A stretch of DNA of 64,000 bases from Symbiodinium natans (GCA_905221605.1 CAJNDS010001968.1:663422-727421); one strand, 5' to 3'; numbered from the stretch's first letter, positions 1 through 12,568 are shown. Made by a program: numbers and translations. The notes: a model not told the origin generated them from the sequence alone.

Positions 1-331
1 CCATGAACCCTAAACTACAACCCCAACCGTTACCGAAACATTCCAAGCCCCAAACCAGGACATTCCTATTAAGGACCGTTAGTATAAGGGGGAACATCCC
101 AACCCCAAGCCGTCAAAACTTCTCGGACAGGACAGGGAACCTTATAACCCCCTTGAAACCAAAAAAGGGTACCCATTCCGAGGTTACTCCTGGCTCGAGC
201 TATCCCTAAACCCTAAACCGCCTAAACCCTAAACCCTCAAAACTTGTCGGACAGGACAGGCAGTTCATCCAAGTCCTCAAGGAGGCGGACATTGAAACGG
301 CCAACCAGGCAGGAGCGCAGTGTCCAGAATC

Positions 332-442
332 CTGGGGTTTAGGGTTTAGGGTTTAGGGTTTAGGGTTTAGGGTTTAGGGTTTAGGGTTTAGGGTTTAGGG
401 TTTAGGGTTTAGGGTTTAGGGTTTAGGGTTTAGGGTTTAGGG
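332..442 (+). repeat. Interstitial telomeric array (TTTAGGG)
   Basis: About 15 uninterrupted heptamers. Region 1-2187 also holds several shorter tracts in both orientations, G/C homopolymers, half-elements of MITE families 2 and 3, and exon-like open stretches near 240-320; no complete gene is seen. Confidence 0.95.
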
Positions 443-1148
443 CTGCATAGAGATTAGAGGGTTTAGGGCTGAGGGCTTGGGAGGGTTTAAGCTAGAGTTT
501 GGGGTTTAGGGGTTGAGGGTTCAGAGTGTAGGTCCTCGGGGTTTTTAGGCGATTTCGATTTGAAGCTCTGGAACGTTATGGTTGAGGGTTTGGGGTTGGG
601 CCGGGGGGGGGGGGGGGGGTCGGCGCAAACCCTAAGCCTAAACCCTAAACCCTAACCCTAAACCCGGTCTAGGACGACGACAAGGAGGTACCCTAGCGCG
701 ATCACAGAACTTAGGCCCATCCTCGCACTGTCCTAAAGACGGTGGGGCCCTCTGTTTGGGCTGTCGGGTTAGGGTATATAGGGTTTAGGGTTTAGGGTTT
801 AGGGTTTAGGGGTTCGGGTGCCCATCATCCAGGAGCTCTCTGCGTAGGGTCCTGCAGCCTCAAACCAGAAGGCCCTCAAAAATCCCTAAACCCTAAACCC
901 TAAACAACCTTCAGACCTGTAAATCCCCAACCCCACATTGCCAGGCTGGCATTTTTGAGTGCCTGGATGCGGATATGCCGCTCAGCCGATGTTCTCCCTT
1001 CTTGCAACCGCCATGACTTAGGAATATAACTTATCATAAGGTATCTCCCTGAATAGGGTTACACGCCTAATTCACTCCTGAAAAAAACAGACTTCGCATT
1101 ATGCCTCAGAAAGGATACCCCCCGATTGGGAAAGCGGGGTCCATGTAC

Positions 1149-1260
1149 TAGGACCGGGAGTAGGCCATTTTTTCATGTTTTAGGGTTGGGGTTCCCTTAT
1201 AATCCCCTTAAAACCAAAAAGGGCACCCTTTTTGTTCCTAGGCTACTCTCCCGGGTCTAG
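1149..1260 (+). mobile_element. Family 2 MITE (ACCCAGAGTAGGCCC ... CCTAGGTTACTC ends)
   Basis: GGACCGGGAGTAGGCC at the left is inverted as CTAGGCTACTCTCCCGGGTC at the right. The interior GGTTCCCTTATAATCCCC and AAAAAGGGCACCC is typical of this family. Confidence 0.65.
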
Positions 1261-2187
1261 TGTACCCATGCGGATACTTACTGGAGCTTCAAGAGGCTCC
1301 CTGGTCAGCTTTAGGGTTTCAAGGGTTTAGGGGTCTTAAAAACCCCCCAAAAACGAACTTTGGCCGCCTTAGAAAAGTATTTTCAAGAAGGAGCCCTAAC
1401 TTAGAGAAACGACCATATCATCTCAGCCTTTGAGGCTCATCCGGGGGTTTCCGAAAAGAGGGGGGGGGTTACCATTTTGGGGTTGTTGTTAAAGCGGATT
1501 CTCGTATTTTGGGGTATTTTTTGGGGGGTAATTACCCCCTTTTTCGGGAAATTCCCGGCGTGGGAAGCTTTCCAGAAATTGAGGGGTCCAGGCTTTGGGA
1601 CCTTCAGGGTTTGGGGGTTTTGGGTTTCGCGTTCGGGTCGAGAGGTAGTACTATATAGCTTGTTGTGGGGATTCTCTGGTTTCAGGCTTCGGGATCTCTT
1701 TGCAGGCTAGGAATGTTCCATCTTCGTCTTGCCCTAAAGGGTCCATTTGTGCTACTATTACCTAATTCCACAATAGTACTACAAATGGACCCTGTACAGG
1801 GTGGGGCCCCTTACTATACTAACTGTAGTTAAGGGACTTGTAACCTAACTTAGGGTCCTTAGAACCCAATTTAGGGCCCTTAGAACTCTACTTATAACTA
1901 GGGGGCCCCACCCTGTAGGTGCACAGTAGAAGTAGTGGCCCGACCTGCGTGTTTCTCTCGCGTTTTGTCGAGGCCATGCCTCTTTTGCACACTTGAACTG
2001 CCACTTCTTCTCTCTTCTTCCGCCTTAGCGCCCCCCAAAAACAAGACCGATGACCTTATACCTCGGCTCTGAACCCGAAACCTAACCCTAAGGCTCCAAA
2101 TACCCCAAAGTAGGTATTATTTACAGACTTTAGACCCCAATGTAGGGATTATTTGTATACTTGGAGCCCTAGGGTAAGAGACTTCAG

Positions 2188-2300
2188 GAGCGGCTGGCTC
2201 ACGCTGAACGAGATCTACAACGGCCTCATGCGCTTGCGTGGCCCTGTCGCCAAGTCGGAGATCGTGGGGTTCTGCCGGGCGCCCAAATCGGGCTGTGCCC
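2188..2300 (+). CDS. Exon-like island, EF-hand / ion-channel-like
   Basis: After a CAG acceptor the frame reads SGWLTLNEIYNGLMRLRGPV and continues AKSEIVGFCR. The GWLTLNEIYNGLMRLRG part resembles the second half of an EF-hand as found after the channel domain of dinoflagellate voltage-gated channels. The family call is from memory and weak. The donor is unclear because a family 4 MITE follows at once. Confidence 0.4.
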
Positions 2301-2307
2301 TCTACCC

Positions 2308-2413
2308 CAGAGGGTCCATTTGTAGTACTATTATGGAATTAGGTACCCCAAAACCCTATTTAGTATGGTTTTTGGGTACCTAATGCCATAATGGTAATAC
2401 AAATGGACCCTCT
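2308..2413. mobile_element. Family 4 foldback element (AGAGGGTCCATTTGTAGTAC ends)
   Basis: Near-perfect inverted ends AGAGGGTCCATTTGTAGTAC / TAATACAAATGGACCCTCT with TGGAATTAGGTACCCCAAAA and its complement inside. It lies right after an EF-hand-like exon. Confidence 0.8.
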
Positions 2414-3002
2414 AGGTACCCTGTAAGCCGGGCTTCGGGTTTCTTACTTGCGGCCTTATACTTGGATGTTCACGGGCACCTAAAAGTAGGGTAACCATGG
2501 CTATAACCGGTAATCAGGGTCCTTTTCCGCCGTACCTATCAGCATTATACGCACGTCCATGAGCCTTCAAGTGGCCGTTGTGGCTTCGGCTTTGGGGTGG
2601 GGAGCTCGAAGATGCTGTTAAAGAGGCCCATTCAGGGACGACTGGGGGCTATCGTTACACTGGAAGTAGACTCAGGGAACGAGTCATGCCCTTGACCTGT
2701 AAACACCCTGGAGCTACAATCTCGAGGATGGGGTTTAGGGCTTAGGGTTTCGGGTTTGAGGGTCTTTAGGGTTATAGGGCTTTAGGGTTCAGGGTTTAGG
2801 GTTCAGGGTGACATTCAGTAGCCTTAACTAGGAACCCCTAAGCTCAAAAGCCCCCAAACACTATAAGGCCCTAATTCCCGACAGCCCGAAACAAAAAAAT
2901 GAATCCCTAACCCTATAAAGCTCAATGCCCTACAGCCCTAAAGCCGTAAGCCCCCTAAATCCCCAAACCCTAAACCCCTAAATCCAGTTTTTGAACGCGG
3001 CT

Positions 3003-3090
3003 GACCCTAAACCCTAAACCCTAAACCCTAAACCCTAAACCCTAAACCCTAAACCCTAAACCCTAAACCCTAAACCCTAAACCCTAAACC
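3003..3090 (-). repeat. Interstitial telomeric array (CCCTAAA)
   Basis: About 12 heptamers. The 2414-9190 region is a mosaic of such tracts in alternating orientation with degenerate derivatives (AACCCCTAAA, GGGTTCAGG), poly-C runs (4978-5012, 6336-6387) and a few exon-like islands. Confidence 0.95.
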
Positions 3091-3580
3091 TTAATTAAAC
3101 GGATCCCAAGGTCTCAGACTCCGTCATGTCGCGCAGATCGTGCACGGCATGTCCGACTGAGTCGTGCGTGGGCCGGGTGAAGCCTCAAAGAAGTTACTCC
3201 AAATTGCTTAAGAAACAAAAAAGCCAAACTTCCTTAATTAAGGGTAATATAGGGATTATGTGTATTATATTGTATGGGGCGTTCTTACACAAATAGTGGG
3301 TTACTCTAGACTGTGATTTTGAACTGTTTAGGGTTTAGGGTTTAGGGTTTAGGGTTTAGGGTTTAGGGTTTAGGGTTTAGGGTTTCGGGTTTAGGGCTTA
3401 GGGTGTAGGGTTTGGGGTTTAGGGTTCGGGAGACTACCAAGGGACCCCAGTCACTGGAGTCCCCCTGTGTGGGGCTCCCCGATGGCAACCCAAGCCTTAG
3501 ACCCTCAATGCTCAACCCTAGCCCTAAACCCTAAACCCTAAACCCCAAACCCCAAACCCTAAACCCTAAGCCCGCCCACC

Positions 3581-3645
3581 CGGCTTCCGAGATGCAGCGG
3601 CTTTTGCGTAAACGACTTGGAGTCGCCAGGAAAAGCTGGCCGGCA
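3581..3645 (+). CDS. Exon-like island, unknown
   Basis: Open in one frame (SEMQRLLRKRLGVARKSW), ending at a GCAG/GTACCC donor-like site between telomeric tracts. No family recognised. Confidence 0.25.
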
Positions 3646-4976
3646 GGTACCCACATCATCTCTGGGCTCGACACCGAACCCTATACACTCTAAACCCCTG
3701 GACCCTAGAGAGTATTAGGGTTGAGGGTTTAGGGGCTTAGGGTTTAGGGGTTTAGGGGTTTAGGGGTTTAGGGGTTTAGGGGTTTAGGGTTTAGGGTTTA
3801 GGGTTTAGGGTTTAGGGTTTAGGGTTAGGTTTTAGGGGTATCAACCCGAAACCCCGAACGGTTCTTACATCCCCCCTCAACGCTTCGACGACCGGCGGCT
3901 TGCCCTAAACCCTGAACCCTGAACCCCAAACTGGCTCAGGGTTCAGGGTTTCGGGTTTAGGGTTTCGGTTTTCGGGTTTAGGGTCTAGGGTTTAGGCTTT
4001 AAACCCTTGACCCCTTAAACCCTAAATCCTAAATCAGTAGTGTCGGTCCCAGAGGTGACCAAAGCTCCATGGGCCCATTCTGAATGAAGGGTGGGAGCCC
4101 CCCCTCCTTTTTGCGTGCTAGGGTTTGTTGGGTTGAGGTTTTTGAGGGTTTAGGGGTTTACAGGGTTTAGTGTTTAGGGTGTTTTGGGTTCTTATGTTTT
4201 TAGGGTTTTGGGTTTTTTTAGGGTTTCAGTGTTTTTTGGGTTTTATGGTTTTGGGGGTTTGGGGATCTTTGCGATGGAGGTCATAACACCGGAATCCAAG
4301 ACCTTTCACGGCCAAGCACTGCTGCAGCCGGCTCTCCTGCAGGCTAAATCCCTCAGCCCTCAAACCTAAACCCTAAAGCCTAAACCCTTAGAACACTTTA
4401 ACAGAAAGGCGTAAGAAACCTAAACCCGTAAACCCTAACAGCCTTACACAACAGCCGTAAAAGGAAGCCAAAGCCCTACAGACCCTACAGCCCACTGAAC
4501 ACAAACCGCAAAAACACCCTAAACCCTAAACCCTAAACCCCAAACCCTAAACCCTAAACCCTAAACCCTCAACCTTAGACCCAAGCGTAACCTGCGGAGT
4601 GCCCGAGACATCCCCCAGCTAGAGACCCGACCCTGCACTGCAGCATGAAGCCTAGGGCCCAGGGTTAAGTTGAGGGCAGCCAGGAGAAAGCCAAGTTAAG
4701 GTTAGGGTTCAGGGTTCAGGGTTTAGGGTTTAGGGTTTAGGGTTTAGTGTTCAGGGTTCAGGGTTCAGGATTTAGGGTTCAGGGTTCAGGGTTCAGGGTT
4801 CAGGATTTAGGGTTTAGGGGGGAGGGGGGGGGGGGCTGAGGGAGGGGGGTAGTTTTTTTGTGCGTAGGGCTATAAGACTGTAAAGAGTTAAGCCCATCTT
4901 GAACGCCCCTAAGCTAATATAGGGGTCGGAGTAATTACGAAGAATATTCCCTTATGGCCCCTTTGTACTTCTATAA

Positions 4977-5014
<38 letters not shown>

Positions 5015-6331
5015 CAATACCCGGCCCCTGAACCCTAAACCCCAGACCCTAAACCCTAAACCCTAAACCCCAAACCCTAAACCCTAAACCCTAAACCCTA
5101 AACCCTAAACCCGGCGGCAGCGGTCTGGGTCGTTGCGACGTGGAAGGAAGCCCGAAGGGCTCGCCATCTAAGTGGGCTCTGGAGCACCGACTCCGCAGCC
5201 TTGAAAGCTTAACTGGACTGGGGAGTTTAGGGTTTAGGGTTTAGGGTTCAGGGTTTAGGGTTTAGGGTTTAGGGTTCAGGGTTTAGGGTTTAGGGCTAGG
5301 GTTTAGGGTTTAGGGTCTTTAGACTCAAAAAAGCAAAACGCCTTATGCAGTAGCTGGTGGGGGTGCAAGAAGCCTAGCGATACTGGTAGGTCTCGATGCT
5401 TTGGTTGATTGCAAGCTTAGGGATTGAGACTGACGCCCTTTAGGGTTTCGGTTTAGGGCCTAAGGGGTTTAGGGTAGACCCTCAACCCGAAACCCTGAGC
5501 TTTAGTGCCGAGCAGCGTGAAGGCAGCGACATACCCTAAATCCTAGGCCCTAAACCCTAAACCCTAAACCCTAAACCCTAAACCCTAAACCCTGAACCCT
5601 GAACCCTAAACCCTAAACCCTAACCCTAAACGTGCGGGCATGAGTCAGGCCTCTGGAGTCACTCCATGTCCCAACACTGGCGCATCTGTCATGTCTCAGT
5701 GTCGCAGAATCGAAGAAAACTTTCTCAAGGCAGGGGGACACTGTCATATGAAGCAGGGTTTTCATTTCTGCTTTTGGTGAGTGCACGTAAGGTTCCTTTT
5801 TCATAATGGCGAGTGTAGATACTTGGTGTCCTTTTGGGGACAAGAAATGCACATCCTACTTCACATCTCCGAAACCAGAACCAACCTCATCAGGAACCTC
5901 CCCCCCCCCCCCCCCAGGACACAAAAGGTGCACCCTAGCTAATGAAGCAAGAAGCCCTATTTCTATGTGGGAACCCCCCTCTCTCCCCCCCCCCCCCCCC
6001 AAAAAATCGCAACAGAGCGGGTGCCGGGTTCCTTCTTCGGGAGTTCGGGTGCTGGAGGTTGATGGCTTCTGCTAACAGTCCTTCATACCTTAATAGGGAA
6101 TCGGGTTTTTAGGGTTTAGGGTTAAACGTAGGGGGGGGGGGGGGTACTATAATCTCTAGTAAGGACTGTAAGTATAAGGGGGAACATCCCAACCTTAAAG
6201 CCTAAGTAAGCCCGAAGAAACACCTAAGCTCCAAACTGCCCCATTTCTACGTCGGTGCCCTAAAGAAAGGGTATCACCCAAGCCGAAGTAAGCCCTAAAC
6301 TTCCGAAGCTAAGCCCGAAACTCTAAACCCT

Positions 6332-6375
<44 letters not shown>

Positions 6376-6867
6376 ACCCCCCCCCCAAATTCTAACCGGG
6401 CAGCCGCCAAACTCAAACCAGGACACAGGCCATTTGTTGTAGGCTTCGGGTTCAGGGCTTAATTGAGTTAGGTTTAGGGTTTAGGGTTAGGGTTTAGGGT
6501 TTAGGGGTTAGGGTTTAGGGTTAGGGTTTAGGTTAGGGGTTAGGGTTTAGGTTTTTGGTCGAGGCCTGGATATCAAGGTGAACAAGTGGGGCCCCGGAGT
6601 GGCCCTGGTGGGCTATCTGCATGCCGGGCATTGAAGTTAGGTTTCGTTTGGGGTTTAGGGTTAGGGTTAGGGTGGAGGGGAGGGGTGAGGGCAAAATACA
6701 GAAGCGTTGCCCGTTTGCACGATTCAGGTGGGCTTGGTCGCCGTAGCCTTCTCAACCTGCCCATAGGCCCTTCCCCGAGATCCTAAGTTCTACAGCCTGT
6801 GAAAAGACAAACCCTAAAACCCCTACCCCTAACCCTGAACCCTGAACCTGAACCTAAACCTACACCA

Positions 6868-6955
6868 GCTAGGTCCTTCCAAGCGACAGTGGAGTTGCTG
6901 GAGTCCCGGAGGTCTTTGCTACGAGGCCTGACCAACCCGGCGGCCCCGAAAAGGG
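6868..6955 (+). CDS. Exon-like island, unknown
   Basis: Reads ATVELLESRRSLLRGLTNPA between telomeric tracts; helical. The island at 6556-6632 (LDIKVNKWGPGVALVGYLHA) may belong to the same gene. Confidence 0.25.
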
Positions 6956-7892
6956 TGTTAGGGGTTTAGGGTTTAGGGTTTAGGGTTAGAGGGTGGAGAT
7001 TAATCCCTCGGAAGCGGCCTTGTGAACATACAACAGGGCACTCGTACTTTCACGAGGTTTTTGCGACCCTACACATTGAAGCTGCTTTTGGGTGGTGGTT
7101 TTAAGGGCTCAGGAAGCAGGCTGGTTTGGGGGTAAGGGTCCCAAACCTCTAAGAAGCACCGAAAGACCCTGACAGGAACGGTGCTGGCTGCAAGCGGCCA
7201 ACCAGGCTGGGTGTCTCCTGTTTTTGTTGCTTTCTTTTCCTCCGTTTTATTTTAGGGAGTTTTTTGGGTTTAGGGTTTAGGGTTTAGGGTAGGAGTCTAC
7301 ATATATATTCTCTCTGCGAGTTTAAGTGTTGTGGGCTGGGGTTCAGTTTGAGGCGAGAGATCGCAGGTGCCTTACACCCGAAGCCCCAAGCCCATACGCT
7401 CCCCTGGAACTCTAAGGGTCGTTACATGGGCCCTGACTATGGTTCCTTACCTCCCTTAAAGGGCTCTGATGTATGGGCCCTTCATTTGAATAGGGTATAT
7501 AAGGCGCCTACAAGGGGGGGGGGGGGGGGTATCCTTTTCAGGGCCCATACAAAGGGACCATGTAACTGCCTTAAGAGAAACTGGCCGCCCTGGACCCTAA
7601 ACTTGGGATGTTCCCCCTTATACTAGCAGTCCTTAAGAGGCATTTCATTAGGGGAGTGTTTAGGGTTTAGGGTTTAGGGTTTAGGGTTTAGGGGGAGGGG
7701 GGGTTGTAGGATTGTGAGTATAAGGGGGAATACCCCAACCCTAAACTCCAAAGAAGGAACCCGAAAGCCGAAACCCTCAATCCGAAAACCTAAGCCCTAA
7801 ACCCGTTTTCATGAGCTCGAAGACTTGCATGTTTTCTTCCATAGCCGAAGCATCCTAAACCCTGGAAAGCCTAAACCCCAAACCCTAGCCCT

Positions 7893-8020
7893 AAACCCTA
7901 AACCCTAAACCCTAAACCCTAAACCCTAAACCCTAAACCCTAAACCCTAAACCCTAAACCCTAAACCCTAAACCCTAAACCCTAAACCCTAAACCCTAAA
8001 CCCTAAACCCTAAACCCTAG
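7893..8020 (-). repeat. Interstitial telomeric array (CCCTAAA)
   Basis: About 18 perfect heptamers, one of the longest pure tracts of the window. Confidence 0.95.
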
Positions 8021-9193
8021 CCCTACACCCTCAACCCCAGAAGGGCCTTCTCTAGACCGTGTGCGTGAGGAGAAGTATGCGCCGAACGCCACATCACCAA
8101 AGGGCAGCTGAGTCACAGGCAGGAGCTCTCAGGGCTTAGGGTTTGGGGTTTAGGGTTTAGGGCTAGGGTTTAGGGTTCAGGGCCTAGCTTTCTTAGGGTT
8201 TAGGGTTTAGGGTTCAGGGCGATTTTCCCTCAGAAGGAGATAGGGCTTGAGGCTTAGGGCTTTCAAAAAAGCCAAGAATGCGAAGGGATTGAAGCATTTG
8301 GTAGGTGAGACTAGAGCTGCTAGAGTCCCCCCCCCCCCTTGTGACCCAACGGGTCCATGTACCTCAATAAGATATACTTGGGCCCCCAAGTGCCTAAATA
8401 GGAGGCACTTGAAGGCCCAAAAAATTCCGAATTTAGGTACATTCACAGCCGGTGGGCACAACATTGAAGAAGCTCAGCTACGGCCTGGGCCCTAAACCCC
8501 AAACCCTCTCTAACCTGTGCATACTTAACGGCTAATGGATTCGCCGTTTACCATTAACATTTCGCGGACGAGCACCAGCAATTCGCGGACCAACCACAAG
8601 CACCAACAATTCGCGGACAAGCACCAGCAATTCGCGGACAAGCACCAACAAATAGCACCAACAACTCAGCCTCTTGGAACCCTCAAATCCTTATAAACCC
8701 CAAACCCTAAACCCTCAAACCCCCTAAACCCTAAACCCTAAACCCCAAACCCTAAACCCTAAACCCTAAACCCTAAACCCTAAACCCTAAACCCTTAGGA
8801 TGTGTTTCTCGACCTCGGAGCTTCTGGCTCTTTAAGGGCGCGCAGGTTTTTTTGGTTTCGGGGTTTACAAGCACCGCCCCGAATACCCCTTGGAATGAGC
8901 CGAGGGGTTTAGGGTTTAGGGTTTAGGGTTTGGGTTTAGGGTTTCGGGTTTAGGGTTTAGGGTTGAGAGGCTTTGGGGTGTAGGCTTCTGACTGCAGTTC
9001 GAGCTCCATGAGCGCAGGCACAGGCAAATTATGCCAAGGCAGGCCAATTCAACATCACCAAGAGAGTAGCAGAGGACTTTTGAAATTCATGTTCAGCCCT
9101 TCTTTTTCCAGATTTCCAATTTTAAGGTGGTATAATCTTGCTATCGTCGGAACTTATAGGGTTTAGGGTTTAGGGTTTACTAGAGTCCACACC

Positions 9194-10532
9194 ATGCTGC
9201 GTGTCTGGAGTGTTTCTGGGCAATTGCTGGCTGCCGCTCCCACTGGTGACGCGTTTGAAAACGTCATCGACTTGAAGCGCCACTTGCGAAGCCATCATGG
9301 CCACCCAGTCTGTCTCTTGGGGTAGCCCAGTGGTGCCCTTTACCCTTTTTTTGGGGGTTTTGGGTTCCCTTATTAAAATTATATAGCCAACCCAAAAAAG
9401 GGTGCCCTTGTTAATTGTTATGGTGTGGTTGCTGGGCTACCAAGGTCTGCAACAGCTCATACACGCCGGCTGCTGCTTGGAGGACGGTGTTCCTCTAGTT
9501 GGGCCCATTGACCTGCAGCTAGTCCTGGTCTCCGCCCTCAGCCCGGAGCAGATGCCTCCGGCTGAGCGCGAGTTTCTGGAGTATGTGGCCGAAGCAGGCC
9601 ATCTGGAGGCGGGGCGTGCTCTGCTACAAGCTGGTGTCAACAAGAACTTGAAGGACATCTCCGGCCAGACCGCTCTCATGCATTGTTCTTCCAAGGGCCG
9701 CGTGGAGAGTGTACGCTTGCTGCTGGACGCCGGTGCCGACAAAAACTTGCGTGACATCTCCGGTGGGACCGCTCTCATACATGCATCTTTAAAGGGCCAC
9801 GTCGAGATTGTACGTCTGCTGCTGGACGCTGGTGCCGGCAAGAACTTGCAGGACGTCACTGGCCAGACCCCTCTCATGAAGGCATCTTCCCAGGGCCACG
9901 TCGAGATTGTACGTCTGCTGCTGGACGCTGGTGCCGGCAAGAACTTGCAGGACATCTCTGGCCTGACTGCTCTCATGAAGGCATCTTCCCAGGGCCATGT
10001 CGAGATTGTGCGCTTGCTGCTGGATGCTGGTGCCAAGCATAGGTCTGCACTCATGCATGCGTCTTCCAAGGGCCACGTCGAGATTGTACGCCTGCTGCTA
10101 GACGCCGGTGTCGACAAAAACTTGCGGGACCGGTCAGGGGAGACGGCTCTCATGGCCGCATCTTCTAAACACAGAGCCGAGGTTGTACGTTCACTGCAAC
10201 AGGCTAGTGCTGACGAGAATTTCCAGAACAGCTCTGGCGAGACCGCTCTCATGCATGCATCTTCCAAGGGCCACGTCGAGATTGTACGTTTGCTGTTAGA
10301 CGCCGGTGCCGACAAAAACTTGCAGGGAAGCTTCGGCAAAACTGCTCTAATGCGCGCATCTGCCCAGGGCCACGTCGAGATTGTACGTTTGCTGTTGGAC
10401 GCCGGTGCCGACAAGAATTTGCAGGGCAGCTCGGGCAAGACCGCTCTCATGCAGGCATCTTCCAAGGGCCACGTCGAGATTGTTTCCTTGCTGAGGAAGA
10501 AAGGCCGAGGCTTGACTAGGTATAGGGTTTAG
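9194..10532 (+). CDS. Ankyrin-repeat protein with ubiquitin-like N-terminus, two exons
   Basis: Exon 1 starts at ATG 9194 (MLRVWSVSGQLLAAAPTGDA) and runs to about 9308-9322. Exon 2 starts near 9442-9450 (LQQLIHAGCCLEDG) and runs to the stop. The N-terminal 75 residues resemble the ubiquitin-like lead of a large dinoflagellate ankyrin family known to me. About ten 33-residue ankyrin repeats follow, nearly identical at DNA level (GHVEIVRLLLDAGA), with the fifth shortened by a deletion and the seventh diverged. The gap between exons is an introner-like inverted-repeat element. The C-terminus has been altered by a telomeric insertion: the 16-bp sequence at 10507-10522 recurs at 10571-10586, and the older stop lies in the second copy. 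A telomeric tract lies about 15 bases before the ATG. Confidence 0.85.
9313..9444 (+). mobile_element. Introner-like MITE, family 1 (GGTAGCCCAG ends), inside ankyrin gene
   Basis: The termini CTTGGGGTAGCCCAG and CTGGGCTACCAAG are inverted repeats, and GTCTG flanks both sides (9308-9312 and 9445-9449). Removing the element joins the two ankyrin exons, so it acts as an intron. Interior landmarks (CCCTTTACCC; CAACCCAAAAAAGGGTGCCC) recur in five other copies in the window. Confidence 0.8.
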
Positions 10533-10586
10533 GGTTTAGGGTTTAGGGTTTAGGGTTTTAGGGTTTAGGGGAGGCTTGACTAGGTA
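10507..10586 (+). repeat. Telomeric insertion flanked by 16-bp direct repeats
   Basis: GAGGCTTGACTAGGTA occurs at 10507-10522 and 10571-10586, bracketing 48 bases of TTTAGGG repeat. The left copy is the 3' end of the ankyrin coding sequence. Confidence 0.9.
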
Positions 10587-11033
10587 AGCCCCGGGGACAT
10601 TTCGCATGTTCCCTTTAGTTGGGTTTTTAGAGGAGCATATCCCAGGAATATTTCAGAGTTTTTTTCAGGGACATCCTAGTCAAGGATTCAAATACAGCGG
10701 GGCTCATCGTTCAGGGTTTAGGGTTGAGGGTTTACAGTGCCCACCAAAAACACGAAAGCCCTAGTCATGCAACGCGATCCGGACTCTTTTAGGGGCGCTG
10801 ATTCTGCGGAGCCTAAATCTCGAAACCATAAACTCTAAACCCCAAAAAGCCCTAAAAACACACCCCTAAACAAACCCTAAACAAACCCTAAACCCTAAAC
10901 CTTGCAAAAGGAATTGCAGAAGGGTTCCTAGCATGCTGGGCTCTACAAGCCCCTGCCATGCCCAAAGGCTTCATCTCTCTTGGTATCGCTCAAGTCCGTG
11001 GGTTTCTGCTTTAAGGGATTAGGTGTTTAGAGG

Positions 11034-11131
11034 TTGGGATGTTCCCCCATATACTGACAGTCCTTAATCGGGATTATAGTATGGGGCCACTATAATCCCA
11101 ATTAAGGACTGTTAGTGAACATTCCAATTTA
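11034..11131. mobile_element. Family 3 foldback element (GGGATGTTCCCCC ends)
   Basis: GGGATGTTCCCCCATATACT...CAGTCCTTAATCGGGATTATAGT is followed by its inverted copy, forming a nearly complete hairpin of about 95 bp. Confidence 0.8.
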
Positions 11132-12114
11132 GAACACTAAACCCTGAACCCTGAACCCTGAACCCTAAACCCTAAACCCTAAACCCTAAACCCTCAGGTT
11201 TCAGTAGGGGGTGTGAGGCCCACTTCGCCGACGTCACTTGGTCCCAGCGCGCGGCTTTGAGCGAAACATTCCAAGTAGGGCTGTCTATGAAGCCAGCATG
11301 CGTAAGAAAGCCCTAAACCCTAAACCCTAAACCCTAAACCCGATTCTTCATGTGTGCGAGTTTTATCCTGAAGCCGAAGCAACGTGCGACCACATGGATC
11401 TAAATCATTGTCGCCCTATCATTATCGTGGAGAGTGTATTCCTTAACCCGCTTGAAACCCTCCCTACCCAAACGAAACCCTCAACGAAGTGTCTTTCAGC
11501 ATACACCCGAAGTAAGCCCCCCGACCATGAAGGTAGCCCAAGGAAGCATTCCTTTCAGCCCAAACCTACTAGACCCAAAAGCCCCGAAGCTGTCCCCATA
11601 CAACCCCTAAACCCTAATTAAGCCCTAAACCCTAAACCCCAAACCCTAAACCCCAAACCCTAAACCCCAAACCCTAAACCCTAAACCCCAAACCCATAAC
11701 GAGAAGAGCCACACGCCGGCTCCTCACTGCTTCCGCGGCCCCGCAGACATCGACAAAATCTGCCGGCATGACGCAGTTGGGCTGGGATGTTCCCCCTTAT
11801 ACTAACAGTCCTTAATGGGGATTAGGGTCTAGGGTGTAGGGTTTGGGGTTTAGGGTTTGGGTTTAGGGCCCCCTCCCAAACAAAAATGACAGTTGTGCCT
11901 CGTGTTGCTTTTCTTTTTTCTGCCGGGTTTAAAGGGCTTGTGGGTTTATCGGGTGCAGAGGCTAGGAAGCATGGATTAGGTCTTAGGGCCTGCTAAATGT
12001 AGTACTATTACCCTGTACAACTACCAATTGCTTAAGAACCAACCCCCCAAGAAAATGCGAATATTTTTTTTTTTGGGGGGGGGGTTTAGGGTCCCTTACA
12101 ATCCCCCTTTGACT

Positions 12115-12212
12115 TGGGATGTTCCCCCTTCTACGAACAGTCCTTAATTGGGATGATTATAGGGGGCACTATAATCCCCAATAAGGACTGTTGGTATAAG
12201 GGGGAACACTTC
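12115..12212. mobile_element. Family 3 foldback element
   Basis: TGGGATGTTCCCCCTTCTAC at the left, inverted as TATAAGGGGGAACACTTCA at the right, with AGTCCTTAATTGGGAT and its complement inside. Confidence 0.8.
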
Positions 12213-12471
12213 AACTTTTTCACCCAACGGGGCACCCTTTTTTTTTCCTAGGTTACTCCTGGGATCGAAGAAGGTTTAGAGGGATTCTGGGTGTCTGTGT
12301 TTGGAAGGCTTTCAGGATTTACGTGGGGGTTTTGCAGGGTCTTATAGGGGAATTCATAGGGTTCATGGAATCTTTAGGGTTCATCGAACCCAAACCCTAA
12401 ACTCTAAACTCTAATCCCTAAACCCTAGAATTCATGGGGTTTGCGAGTTCATAGGGTTGAAAGGGCTTATT

Positions 12472-12568
12472 TGGGATGTCCCCAGTACTAACAGTCCTTC
12501 AGAAGGATTTTCGTACCCCCTGTTATAATCCCTATGAAGGACTGTTAGTATAAGGGGGAACATCCCGG
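12472..12568. mobile_element. Family 3 foldback element
   Basis: GGGATGTCCCCAGTACTAACAG ends pair with AGTATAAGGGGGAACATCCC; the centre is TACCCCCTGTTATAATCCC. Confidence 0.8.

Noticed and set aside
4978-5012. Biological meaning of long C/G homopolymers (also 6336-6387, 19698-19723, 62420-62446)
   Set aside because: Could be real but are also typical places for assembly or base-calling artefacts.
9437-10465. 342-aa minus-strand ORF opposite the ankyrin gene
   Set aside because: Shadow of the repeated ankyrin codons; the plus strand has the recognisable domain.
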